Origin: Fomes fomentarius
Taxonomy: Eukaryota > Basidiomycota > Agaricomycetes > Polyporales > Polyporaceae
DNA: 64,000 nt
Assembly: GCA_022606135.1 (NCBI GenBank)
Contig: JABYQN010000004.1
Coordinates: 2,294,001-2,358,000 of the forward strand
Direction: 5' to 3'
In this document: positions 12,047-23,361 of the stretch, piece after piece
How positions within the stretch are numbered: the stretch's first letter is position 1
How the letters are laid out: each line of letters begins with the position of its first letter
The notes under the pieces: generated by a model
What the model saw: the letters and a program-made list of their open reading frames with translations, nothing else
Database searches by the model: none
Told to the model about the DNA's origin: nothing
Position numbers and translations under genes: made by a program

Positions 12047-14368
12047 TCACTCGATCACAATAAAGTTCATCCTGGACGGGACGCTGTTACGACCACCCCG
12101 CCTCGGGTTCTCCGAGAACTCGCTCTTCTCATAGCCCTTGATACTGTCGTTGCCCATCTCCGTCGTCACCTGGATGTTGATCGCTGATGGAGATGGCGAT
12201 GGCACCTGCGGCGCGTCCGGGGAAACGAAGAATACAATTGAGCAAGGTGTGGCCAAACACATTGGGGCAGGCCGGCGCACCTGTGGAACATTCCAACGTT
12301 CTTGCTTCGCGATGCGGGTGGCACGTGCGATGGCGTGCATCCCAACATCGCCCTCGATGGCTTCAATGCCGCGGGTGATGACGTTGAACTTCCGCGAGTT
12401 GAGACTGCAGGGTTCAGGGAAGTTACTACTGAATACCTGCCCCCGATGATGGAGGGTACGTACACAGCAAGCAAGGTGTTGCCGTATACTAAACAGAGGA
12501 CCCAAGTCAGTGGTACCCATAACGAGCAAAAGGTGGACCGTGCGTACGTCTGGTTGTGATGATGCTGATGCTCCCGTGGATGATGTCTTGAGGAAGAGAA
12601 AGAACCTGGACATCCTCATAAGATGCAGTATGGCTCGCAATGAACGAGGTCGACTCACGATGATGAAGGACACTACATTTAGTATCCTGTGTGCGCAAAG
12701 CCACATATCCCTAATCAGACACTGATGTTCGAAAGATCGATGGCCTTACGCGTGCAACAGCCCTATTAACTCCATCAACCTTCACGCCAAGGAGAAGTAG
12801 GCACCAACTGACCAGTGTTAATTGCATATAAATTGAACCAATCGAGAACGGATTCGGTCCTTCTGTAGTCGTCAATCACGTTCCAGTATCGACGCAACGA
12901 AGGTACGGACTGTTTGGGCTCCGTGCTGCGGCTTCGATGAAGAACCAAGATGAGCGACCCTGTGAGAAGGGCATCACCTATGAAAGCGGCGCCGAAAGTC
13001 GCCGCGAGAAGGTGCTACATAACATGAGCATTATATCGCTCAATATCACAACGGCTGCACTCACGTTAACCTTGCTCACGGCATCAAAGGACGGTATAGC
13101 AATCCTAGACGATAGGTTCAGCGATCGGACTGTTGCGGACATACGAGCTTTAGTTCGTACACTTTCGCCACAGCAGCTGAGAAGCATACGAAGGTTCAGT
13201 GGACGACTTCGCGTCAAAGCCTGAATACTCCTTACCTATCGAAAAACCTGAAACGCGTGGCGGATGGTTCGTATAAGATTGTACGCCTCTGTTGGACGAG
13301 AGCAACATGACTAACCAAGCTCTAGCACGAACCATAGCATCTATGTCAATGCCGTTCAGTGTGTAAGGAGTAGTTCAAAGCTCATAATCACTCACTGATA
13401 TGTCAACGACGATACGAAATACCTTCCCCACTACGAGACTTAGATAGATACGAATGAAGGGATATGGTCTGCACGTACTGAGGTATACTCGACGGGCAAA
13501 GAATCTGTCCAGCTCGTGAGCAGCGAAGCACAAGAGAACTGGTGTGCATATACTCACGATTGAGAGATGACCATATTGATCCCCTGCAAATTCAATTCAT
13601 GAGGCTGAGAAAGCGCAAGTCATCAGAATGACCATCACTCACTACTATTAGAGGGATGAACTTGATCATGTGTCAGTTTTTCCTGGTGATTGCACACATG
13701 CTACTCACATTCAACGACCTGTAAAGCGGATACTGGTCAGCCCTCTCAATATGACATACACTATGAGCTAAATATCCCATACCAGACCCCTTGGTTCAGG
13801 ATGGCGGCATTGTTATAGTTGGCAATGAGATAGTGATAGCTGTTTGGACAGTCAACACGCTCACAATGGCTCGGTATGAAAGCTGAGACTTACCATGTAT
13901 GCATCGTGAATGCGGCATGAATCGTCTCAATGACCCTGACAATAGCGATATATGAAGGAGTGGTGGATATACAAGGTCATGCAACTCTCACATCACCGAC
14001 ATGACCTATACCGTGAAGATTGAAGGGCGAACATGGTGATTGGTGAGGCCTCACGAAAGCCAGCAAGATGATTCCTTCTCACTCACCAACAATCGAATGA
14101 AAAGAGTGTCTGACGGGAACAGTCGTGCGTATTTGTACACCTGGTGTAGACTGAATCCATACAACCTGAGAGGATTGCGGCGATCAGTACCAAGAGCACA
14201 AACAGGTATTGACAAAATGCCATACATGAGGCCGAAGAACGACCCGATCAAGTACGTCCCGAACATAGCTCCAATGCTCGGCGGAAGCATCGGAATATCG
14301 CCCGCGAGTACGGTGACATCTTGGTCCACACCGTCAACAGCGCGAGCGTTGAAGGGCATGAGAGCCAT
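12047..14368 (-). CDS. DUF6534 integral membrane protein, copy B
   Basis: This is a multi-pass membrane protein of unknown role. The start at 14368 opens 'M-A-L-M-P-F-N-A-R'; the first exon holds 'G-A-M-F-G-T-Y-L-I-G-S-F-F-G-L' and ends in CTCAT before a GTATGG donor. The next exon starts in GTTGTATGG and reads 'L-Y-G-F-S-L-H-Q-V-Y-K-Y-A-R-L'. Near the end, 'G-M-H-A-I-A-R-A-T-R' and 'E-R-W-N-V-P-Q' are followed by an intron. The final exon reads 'V-P-S-P-S-P-S-A-I-N-I' and ends 'M-N-F-I-V-I-E'. The gene matches copy B' at 41410 in exon structure and wording and lies inside the inverted duplication. No disabling change was found in the exons I could read, so it is probably still functional. 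Confidence 0.83.
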
Positions 14369-14411
14369 GGGAGGCGACGGGGAAGAAAGCAGTCTCAGTT
14401 CGGGGCGTGAT

Positions 14412-14421
14412 CATTTTATGC
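14412..14421 (-). promoter_or_regulatory. TATA-like box of DUF6534 copy B
   Basis: The minus strand reads GCATAAAATG about 45-55 bases before the ATG at 14368. The paired gene at 41410 has GCATAAAACT at the same distance, so the box was kept after duplication. Confidence 0.55.
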
Positions 14422-15565
14422 AGCGCGCACCCCAACAAAACTTGATGTGAGATAGAGAAGGTTTCAAAGGGGCATGAGAAGAGATGGGACGAAGAAATCA
14501 ATAACAGGGTCGCACGAACAGCAAGAATGGAGCCATACCAGAGGTAATGTTGACTGATGTTCGTCTCGGAGCAAGTAGATACAGGCTGATGATCGCCGAT
14601 CTCTGGCCGCGCGGTTGGCCACGAAGCACAAGCGTAATGGGAGGCGTGTCATTCAATGGTTGATGGATCACCTTTTCCAAGAACCATACACTATTCTTAT
14701 CTTCTCCATACACAGAAGAAGTGATCAAGTATCCCTGTATGTCGTTCAAATTGAGTTCACCATGGGAGAAACATGAAGGAACATCACGAAAGGATGAGAT
14801 CATATGATGATGGGGGAAGCGAATGGTAGTTGTTGCTCGGACAGCATCTCGCCATATTATCAGTATGAGATCCGCGAGTAGGGCTCGCTGATAGAGGCCA
14901 CGGAGAGTCATCCCTGCCAGCAAAATAGAGGGATGTCAAGTAATCCGCGCTCACCTCGACCAAGTCGAAGTCAAGCTCGGTTGCATACAGAGCCTGCCGA
15001 TTGGCGGGAGGATTGTCTGCATGAAACGGATGTGTATCGATTAACCACCACGAATGTAATATCGGCGGAGGTACTGTATATACATCATGACAGCAAGCTT
15101 GTCTGTGCGATGAACCGTCCCGCAACGGTCAGCTAATCCAAGGAACCCAACCAATATGCTGAACGCACCTTGTCAATGAACCTGCATACCATACTTGCGA
15201 CACCTCACAGGGAGGTAGGTTAGCATGTAACACTGATGACATTGAAAACGACAAGACGATTAGGTCGAATTACAGCATACAGTAAATCAGATTGGGGTCA
15301 TCGCGGATAAGTCGTAACCAAGGTGTGGAGAGCTGGAAGAGCGAGTATCACGTCATGAGTGTGAATGGGTAGAGGCTTCACGATGGGAACGATATTGTAG
15401 CATGAAAGGGCAAGTAATTGGAGGATGGCAGATGGAGCAAAAAGTGGTATCAAGACAAAACGCGTTACGCACGCAGGAAGGTATAGACCGTCTGCAGATA
15501 AGAACAGTTCAGAAGAGAGAGGAACTAGATCGCACGTACATACTTATGATATTCATATGAACACA

Positions 15566-15668
15566 ACACCGCCTCGCAACGTTCGTCGAGCTCGATTCCG
15601 GATCCCGCCCGTCAAGTCCGTCTGCAATCGTCCGTCCTCCGCGAACGCCAGACTCTTGATTCCCAGTA
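15566..15668 (-). pseudogene. Orphan 3' end of an I-BAR gene
   Basis: The minus strand carries about the last 33 codons of the I-BAR protein encoded complete at 37144-39988. Recognisable are the words for 'L-Q-T-D-L-T-G-G-I-R-N-R' and 'S-S-T-N-V-A-R-R'. The stop codon TGA of the intact gene is TGT here, so even the end is broken. Nothing of the upstream 2.7 kb of the gene is present. The following 3' flank (15690 down to about 14900) also matches the right copy. It marks the inner edge of the left duplication arm. Confidence 0.8.
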
Positions 15669-15955
15669 CGATCGATGGTGTATAATGAGTGGCTGCTGCG
15701 ATCAACCTGTGCTCTAGAAGTCGAACTCACTCAATATGACATTCCCTATACCTATCTTCGTGAAGTTTGTTAGTGGATGCGCAGATGTATCCCATTAGGG
15801 AATCACAGGAAGAATTGAATAGGTACTGCGTAAAATCTCTCACGACAACGCCTACTCTATCATGGGGTACTACAATCAGTTGTCAACGTTCGGCACAGTC
15901 AAGTGATCAGTACCTAAAGAACTGACCTGCTTTGATCACACGATAACCGTGAAAC

Positions 15956-16780
15956 ATGTGGGTGAACAGACTTGTTTATCTGTTGCCAGGGAAGCTGCTG
16001 GGGGAGAATGGGAAGGTTGTCGAGGAGGTCATCGAATGTAAGAGAGACATCGAGAAGATGCCATTCATCTTCTCGACGTCTCTCTGTCACTCGATGGTCT
16101 GCGCTCTCTATGCCTCCAGTATTCCCATCTTGAGATCTTCGTCGAGATTTCTTCGGTCCGTATACCTGCTAGTATATTGAATACCCTGCTACACAGAACG
16201 TCAGAACATCCCACAGTCAGATGGAGCAGGCGTTCCGTATCATGCACACGATCCCATATCCATACCTTGTCATCCCTTCGCCTCTCCATGCCATGACTGC
16301 CGGCGTCTGCTGCATGGGATTAGCACAACGGTAGAACCGCAGTCCCAATGTTTGATGACTAGATAGATGCGTACTGTGGGTTACATCATGCACGCGACTG
16401 AATATCCGATCGCGCTTCTCGATGTGCTTGGAAATTACCAGTTGGCGGTGCCCTGGTTCGTATAGTACAACTGAGACTCCATCTTGAAGGATCGCCAAAA
16501 TCGTGGGCCCTGAGAACACCGTGACGAGCCACGAGCACCTCGATGAAAGACGTACCACATCGAACCGATGTACACGATCGACGACTACCTAGAGTATATC
16601 TTCAGACTCTTTCGACCATTGACGAGTGAAGATTACGCGTACCTAGCTTCGCAGTTTTGATGAGATTGTCGATGTCATATCTCATTTCAACTCCAAGTGC
16701 GCATGCGTACTGACGAGAGGGCGGATGAGGGCTGACAGTGCTTCCGCGAACGAGGAGGAGTTGAACACTTGATGGCATTG
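15956..16780 (+). pseudogene. Remnant of an AONS-like gene, 5' part missing
   Basis: The clear match is at about 16059-16120: 'P-F-I-F-S-T-S-L-C-H-S' then 'V-C-A-L-Y-A-S', equal to the second exon of AONS copy 1 ('P-F-I-F-S-T-S-L-S-H-S'). Weaker traces follow: 'H-T-I-P-Y-P' near 16245 (intact copies: 'A-I-P-Y-P') and 'A-N-E-E-E-L' near 16755 (intact copies: 'N-T-E-E-E-L-D'). Stops and frameshifts separate them. The first exon, with all substrate- and cofactor-binding motifs, is absent. It faces the 3' end of DUF6534 copy C, the same convergent layout as the intact pair at 30625-34867. Confidence 0.65.
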
Positions 16781-17489
16781 AGGGAAAACCGAGAAAAGCG
16801 GCTGGATGATGATCGATGATCCAAGAGGGGTCTTGTCAATGTCTTGTCTTGTTGGAGGATTATGGGAAAACCTGCGCGCGAAGGCGTGCCTACGGCATCT
16901 CCAGAGGTGTAGACGCTGAGTCCACGTGGTCCGGCTGGGACGGTCCGGAATACTGGTGTATGGCGAGTGTGATTTCTTTGACGGCCGAGTTATCGGGATT
17001 CGGGCGAGATCCACTTAAGTTGCACGGGAGTCTTGGTACTGTGTGGTACTTGAGCTCTATGTGATGGGGGAACGAACGTCGAACCGCGAGTCTTGCGCTC
17101 AGACACGACGCCCGCGGGCAAAGGCCACCCCACGAACCGGCAGATGCCAATGGGCATCCACTGGGTGAGTGCACCGAGCCTAGAGTCTAAACAGCATATA
17201 GTACTATACATACTGTCTCCTCCTGAGCTCCCTGGTGCTCTCAGGATTGTGGGCAGGCGCAAAAGTAGAGCCAAGTCGATATAATTTATTCACTTGATTG
17301 AGCGCATATATTGAGAGCAAATTTACACCACCGGGTCACAGACACAGTACATCACAGCAATATATACAACAGATGATAATGAAGAGAAGATACTCGTACT
17401 ACATGGTGGCATTGCAGTCGTCACGTACCCACAAGATTCACCTCTCAATGGGCGCCATTTACATACACCTTGAAGTTCATGTCGATGTT
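16781..17489. other. Convergent intergenic stretch
   Basis: This lies between the AONS remnant (+) and the 3' end of DUF6534 copy C (-). I see no coding signal. AT-rich words near 17280-17390 may serve 3'-end formation of copy C. Confidence 0.45.
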
Positions 17490-19705
17490 TTAAACAGGGA
17501 ACGCGACCGGGCGCATCTCGGCGTCGTTGACGCTACCATTGATACCAGCCATGCCCACAGAACACTGCAGCTCAGGAGCTTTGTTGGAGAGATTGACTGT
17601 CGAAACATCGATCCCGGATGAGTCAGTGGTGGTCATCTATGACACAAACAGTCGAATCAGCTTCCAAAACATTATGATCATGGACTCAGATATTACCTGC
17701 TCAGCCACTCTCCATGTCATTTCAGGCCCCAGATGTGACTTCGCACTCTGCGTAACCGCGCCTGTCCCGTAAATGGTTGTAGCAGCAGCATGTTTGGCAA
17801 GCCCGATTCTGGAGTTCAATCTGGCAGGAGGTAACATCAGTCGGCTATTCTCACAAGGGTTAAGCCATGACTGACGCAGCAAATAGCGAGGTCACGTAAA
17901 CTAGAATGATGTCAACGCTATCGTAACAGGGAGCGAACAGCATACTGCTGCAGGACATACGTTTTCCAGCAACGACATTCACTCCAACGTAGATCAGATT
18001 GTCAGGCAATATGAGTGCCTGAAGATTATCAATAAGCGTTGGGAGGACCTGCTTGGAAGAGAGCCGCTCACAAGGAAGAATGAGACCAGGTTGACAATTC
18101 TAGTGAGATTGAAAAGGGTGCTTCAGCGTACGATGCACTAACAGTATCCGTGGTTTCCTTACGCTGTCAACAATCCTGCGGATGTCCAGAATCAGAGCTG
18201 TAGACCTGTGGCGACGAGTAGACAGAGCGACATACCCGTTGTGATTGCATACAGCACAATCAGGTCAATGAGGGAGTCAGTGCTGTCAGAGAGTTCGGTC
18301 AGATATGACTTATCAGATAAATCAGATACGCTTAGACAAACCTCTTGTAACCTGTTCGGCTTCTACGAAGAGCAATGATCAGGGAGGAGGTGAGGATACC
18401 ATCCGTGAAGACAATGGAGGCAAATCCAGCCGAAATGAGCCACTAGTCCGAAGGTATTATCACAGGCAGCGCGCATGGAATAGATGTAACACTCACAGTG
18501 ACGCTCTGGTAAGCCTGAAATGAGGGTTGCACGAAGCTATTTGATGCTGTGAGCACCCGTCTGCTTCGGACGTTACACAGCGGAGAAACTCACGCTTCCA
18601 CGCTTGCGACTGGAGGGATTGGTTTACTGTCAGACTGCATCCATATCAATGATATTTGGCGAGCAACGTACCCAAACAAAACACTTAATCGTGTGGGGAG
18701 CATCTCAGTGACCACAACATATTGAGCATGACGAGAAGACTTTACCGAACTCAACGATGAGCATGAAGACCTACAATAGGAGATGAGTATGGAAACATCC
18801 TCTACTCTGCAAAAGACTCTGCTCACACCCGTGCATGCAATCCATCTCATCGTGCCTCCAACTGTTTTCAGGACAACTCTTAATACATCTTAAGGATTGC
18901 GAACTATGGGAGGCTTACGCTTGTACACCCGCCGAACAAAGAAACTGCGTCACAGTTTGATCAGGTGAAGTAAACGAGTATATAGCGAAACAAAATGCAT
19001 ACCATTGGGATGTTATGATCGACAACCCCTAGATGAATGAAACAAAGTTATTCTCACATTGCTTAACGTCATAATAGCAAGAACAGATAAACTTACTGCT
19101 GCCAACGGCATGCTCTATCAAGAGACCGGTCATGCATGGGTATCAGTAGATAGAAGTGTATCAGTGTACTCACATCAAGAGCAAATGACGCATATTGGAG
19201 TTCGATTGGATTGAAATAGTAGGTGATCAAGTGGTGGTACCTAGTTCATAGACAGTAAGTGCATGTATTGATGACCTGAAAGAAAAAACCAACAACATAC
19301 GAAATGTACATGCAAAATGCGCTGTTCATGCTCTCGAGGGCCCTATTGTAACTCGGTTAACTGGATCATCTCTGAGTGCAATTTGGTGGACTCACAAAGT
19401 GATCCATACCTGTGACAAAGAGAAAGCGTGTAAGGACGTCTGCCTGTCTATCTATAGAGAAGGGAGGCACACGTACGATAGACTTCACGAATCGCGAGTC
19501 GTTTGGAAACTGTCGGACATAGCGATATGCTTGGTGAATGTTGAACCCGTAAAGACTGCCGAAACCGCGCATGAGTATCGTAGCCGGTGAAGGAAGATCA
19601 GGATGCATCGAACATGAGACTGATGTTTGAACCCATCAATATCGCGCCATAGGTATTATCCAAAGGGGGGATTTTGACGAAGGGAGGAGGGAACAATGCA
19701 GCCAT
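17490..19705 (-). CDS. DUF6534 integral membrane protein, copy C
   Basis: The start at 19705 opens 'M-A-A-L-F-P-P-P-F-V-K-I'; the first exon continues 'P-P-L-D-N-T-Y-G-A-I-L-M-G-S-N-I-S-L'. The first intron begins right after CTCAT, at a GTTCGA donor. The next exon reads 'L-Y-G-F-N-I-H-Q-A-Y-R-Y-V-R-Q-F'. The DUF6534 core is visible further down: a 'S-L-I-D-L-I-V-L-Y-A' stretch near 18265, 'L-P-D-N-L-I-Y-V-G-V-N' near 18000 and 'L-N-S-R-I-G-L-A-K-H-A-A' near 17800. The tail ends 'R-P-V-A-F-P-V' with TAA at 17490. It appears intact. Role unknown; the family is predicted to have about seven membrane passes. Confidence 0.82.
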
Positions 19706-19751
19706 GGTTGTCGTATTCTTGCGGTGTCTGTTTGCTCTCGGCGCGGACGAG

Positions 19752-19761
19752 CATTTATAAG
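19752..19761 (-). promoter_or_regulatory. TATA-like box of DUF6534 copy C
   Basis: The minus strand reads CTTATAAATG about 50 bases before the ATG at 19705. Confidence 0.55.
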
Positions 19762-21084
19762 TCGCTCCACGCGTCTGATTACAAGGTTAGCATCGTGATG
19801 GAAGGCAAACAGCGGCCCCGGTGACTCTTTAAAATGGCTCTAGACTTCCGTAATCCCTCACACCTCGAGAGTTTGAGATAAGCCGAAGAAGCGGTCCCAT
19901 TGTGGCGCAGAGGGCTGCCGAGTCTGGACGAGGGGCGTTGGCAAAGTTCGCATTCAAGGTTCAGTCAGGAGGAAGGGCTGTCCAGGCGGCATTTCTTCTT
20001 CATCGATGACTGAGACCCAGGAGGACCTTGAGATTGCCCTTTGAACATTGCGCACATACTGCCTCTCGAAGTAGGGAGCCCGGAGGCTAGAACGATCTCG
20101 TCGCTAGATTGTACATCGATTGTGTCTTCAGGTCACTGATGTCTTGCCAAGACCATGACTGTCGCCATTCTCAGCCAATGAGTAGTTATATCAATAGGCA
20201 TGACAGGGTTCTCACAGCAAGGCTGGACAGCTTGGAGATAGATCGATAGTGAATGATAGATTTCTGGGGCTGATGATGATGCCCACCTGAATAAGCGCGA
20301 CTGGCACTCGGACTCAGTATTCAGGACCAATCACTCAGGCCGAAACGTCGGTCTATGGGGACCTGATATTAGAGCTTAAATTGGAACACAAGAAATCTCG
20401 CACAACAAAGAGTGAGTTTTAGTGAGGCGGCGGGAATACCGTCGGTCGGGGCAAGGGTGGCGGAAGGAGCGGATACGAGCCACCTGACACAGGCTGTGTT
20501 ACTTCCCGCTATAAGGTTTCAGGGCTCTGCCGCATGGGGACGTGGTGTGATTGCGGAAGACCCGCTCAACTTGAATTTGCTCTCACATCTCATGAGCTCG
20601 GCAAAACCTCACTCTCCTTGACCTTGCCCTTGGGCAGCGCCGACCTTTGACGGACAAGCTCTCCCTGAGTGCTGTCAGTGTAACTGGGAACATTTAACAA
20701 ACACTACTGTAAACGCGGCACCCTGATGGTCTGTCAATGACTCGACGTGTATAGGAAGCAGCAGAATGCTCTCCTATATGCCACTCGACCAACGACCAAC
20801 GGATTGCGGAGAGAGAGGAGATGAGGTCAGGAGGAGCGCATGTGTTTGGAATAGACGCACACTGAAGTAGGATGTCTTGCTTGGCATATAACGCACTTAG
20901 CATATCACACAATGCAGATGAAGAAGAAGCACAAAGTGCAGAGCACGACACATCCTTGAAGCACTCTAGAGTCTGCACAGAGCGGACTTATGATGTCGAC
21001 TTGTTGGACATTAGATAAATACATATGCACTTCCCACCCAACACACAAATGTGCCATATTACCCCGTCTCACATCCGAATGCAC
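19762..21084. other. Stretch without recognised gene
   Basis: This lies between the promoter of copy C and the 3' end of copy D. A 70-codon frame at 20412 shows no known feature. Confidence 0.4.
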
Positions 21085-23286
21085 TCAGGCAACGGAAGTG
21101 ACCGGACGCATCTCAATGTCATATATGTTACCGTCAACGTCGACCCTGCTCTTTGATTCCTCCAGTGTGGGTGTCTTGTCCGTTATACGGCTTGTCGACA
21201 AGTCCAGTGCGGATGAATCCATGGTACTCGTGGTCTGTACATGTGAATCCAATTGAGTGACAATGTTCGAGTATCCACTTCGCAGCCATAAAAGAGATCG
21301 TACCGGCGGGGCCACTCTCCACGTCATTTCTGGTTCCATAGTGCGAATATCATTCATGTTCCGAGTGACTATACGGCCGGTTCCATAGATCGTCGCAGAA
21401 GCGGCGTGTTTGGATAGTCCAATCCTGGCGTTCAGTCTGTAAGGGGACAGGATTCGTAAGCTGAAGATACACCAACAGGGAGTAAGGCGATCAACTTACG
21501 CAGTGAAAAGGGAAGTCACACAGACTAGTAACGTTAATGCTGTCCTAGTCGAGAGGAAAGGATATTATGAGACATACTCTTTGCGGCAACGATGTTCACT
21601 CCAACGTAGATGAAGTTGTCAGGGGGGGTAAGGGCCTGAGGGAGCTCCATGAGCGTTGACAGCGGATATGGGACAAGACAGCGACGCACATTGAAGAACA
21701 ACGCAACCAAATTGGCAATCCTACGTGCGAGATCAGATGTGAAGAGCGAATATACGATTGTGTTTCTCTTACGTTGTCAATAGACCTGTAGCGGGGAATT
21801 AAGATCCATGAACCTATGACACCGAATGAAAGGACTTACCAGTTGTGACTGCGTATAGCACGATGAGATCAATCAGCGAGTCAGTGCTGCCACCGCGTTC
21901 GGTCAGTGTGCACATTCCTTGTCCAATATGCTCAGACAAACCTTTTGATGCCAGTTCGGCTTCGATGGAGCGCGAGGATCAGTGAGACGGTCAGAATACC
22001 ATCCGTGAGGATGAAGGCACCGAAGCCCGCAGAGATCACCCACTAATCGCAGGAGTATTAGCATGGAGCGGGTCGTGTCAAGAGGAAGGATCTCACGGTG
22101 ACTTTCGCATAAGCCTGGAAGGAGGGCTGAACAAAACTGGAAGGTCCTATCAGTACCAGTCGTGGCCACAGTGATCATAAGCCCTAAGGATGCTTACGCT
22201 TCAACAGTGGCGGCTTCAGTTGATCTCTTATCAGCTTCTAGCCACTCAAGCTTGGTCCATGGAATGACTTACCAATGCAGAACGCTTGCATAGCGTACCG
22301 GATATTTCAGCATGCCTGATCACACTAAAATATGCGGCAGAGCTTACCGAATTCGACGACAAGTAGAAACACCTGGGACAGCCGATGAGCATGGAGTACA
22401 TCTCCTTTAGCAGGCAACAAAAGCGATGCTTACCGCGAGCCAAGCCACTCTCTTCAACTTCCCTCCAACTGATCCGAAAGAAATTTAAATGATGCGTTAA
22501 GAGATTGTGGGAAGCTTACTCTTGTACACGCGTCGTACGAAGAAACTACATAAAGGTTAAGCAAGTTGCGTGAACTTCAAGACAGTAGCGCGAGCGTACC
22601 ATTGAGAGGTGATGATCGACAGTCCCTGAATGATTCGAATGCGCACATCAGTGGCGCCATGCAATTACAAACTGAATACAACCCACCGCCGCTATTGGCA
22701 TACTCTACGGAGAGCTCGGTCAATATTAAACACAACACGATATGTGAATTACCACATGCTCACATCAAGAGCCCATGACGCGAACGTCAGCTCGATCGGG
22801 TTGAAGTAGTTCGTGACCAAGTGGTTGTATCTAGGGTAATCGCCGATGAAATCTTAGCGAGAGGAGCTAGGAATACTGCGACGTACGTTATATGCATGGC
22901 GAAAGCGCTATTCATGGTCTCGAGGGCCCTATCGTCCATCATAAATCGCCCTGTCTGCCTACAGAGCAGATTCGAGCGAACTCACAAGGTGATCCATACC
23001 TATCATCAGATGTGAGATTGAAAACAGATGATAGCGCCCGAAGAGAGCGGAGACGAACATACAATGAACTTGACAAATCGCGAGTCGTTGGGAAACTGCC
23101 GCAGATAACGATATGCTTGATGAATGTTGAAACCGTAGAGACTGTAATGCTTGCGTCAGTACCTGACTCAAGGGATGAGAGTTGATAGGCAGCGAACATG
23201 AGACTTATGTTCGACCCCAACAATATCGCTCCATAGGTATTATCAAGGGCGGGAACTTGGCCAAAGAACGGGATTGAAGGGTCCAT
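21085..23286 (-). CDS. DUF6534 integral membrane protein, copy D
   Basis: The start at 23286 opens 'M-D-P-S-I-P-F-F-G-Q'; the first exon contains 'N-T-Y-G-A-I-L-L-G-S-N-I-S-L' and breaks after CTCAT at a GTTCGC donor. The second exon (around 23140) reads 'L-Y-G-F-N-I-H-Q-A-Y-R-Y'. Downstream the C-terminal region has 'L-N-A-R-I-G-L-S-K-H-A-A' near 21400 and a final exon ending 'R-P-V-T-S-V-A'. The last residues are identical to copy E at 32818. It is tandem to copy C with about 1.3 kb between them. Confidence 0.82.
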
Positions 23287-23351
23287 AGTCGTCGTGGTCG
23301 TCGCTAGGAGTTGGGGCGTTGAGGACCGTTTTAGGGGTAGGGGTGGGCAGT

Positions 23352-23361
23352 GGCTTATATG
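23352..23361 (-). promoter_or_regulatory. TATA-like box of DUF6534 copy D
   Basis: The minus strand reads CATATAAGCC about 65-75 bases before the ATG at 23286. Confidence 0.5.

Larger units (their letters stand above)
11640..15690 (-). repeat. Left arm of a ~4 kb inverted duplication (partner 39890-44050)
   Basis: The minus strand of this segment runs collinear with the plus strand of 39890-44050. It starts with the last exon of the I-BAR gene, continues through its 3' flank and the intergenic region, the whole DUF6534 gene, and its 3' flank up to about 11640. Exact shared words include 'GACTCTAACGGGGTAG' (11741-11757 on the minus strand and near 43935) and 'GCAGACGG' plus flanks at the I-BAR end. 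The identity seems to be roughly 75-90 per cent with many small indels, so this is an old duplication, not an assembly artefact. Limits are accurate to some tens of bases. Confidence 0.85.
15956..23286 (-). repeat. Left inner arm of mirrored gene order (partner 30625-34867)
   Basis: From the centre outward the left side holds DUF6534 D, DUF6534 C and an AONS remnant; the right side holds DUF6534 E and an AONS gene, in opposite orientation. D and E share the start 'Q-V-P-A-L-D-N-T-Y-G-A' and the exact C terminus 'R-P-V-T-S-V-A', so they are the closest pair and C is probably an extra tandem copy. Similarity is evident in coding parts; I could not follow it through the intergenic parts. Confidence 0.6.
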
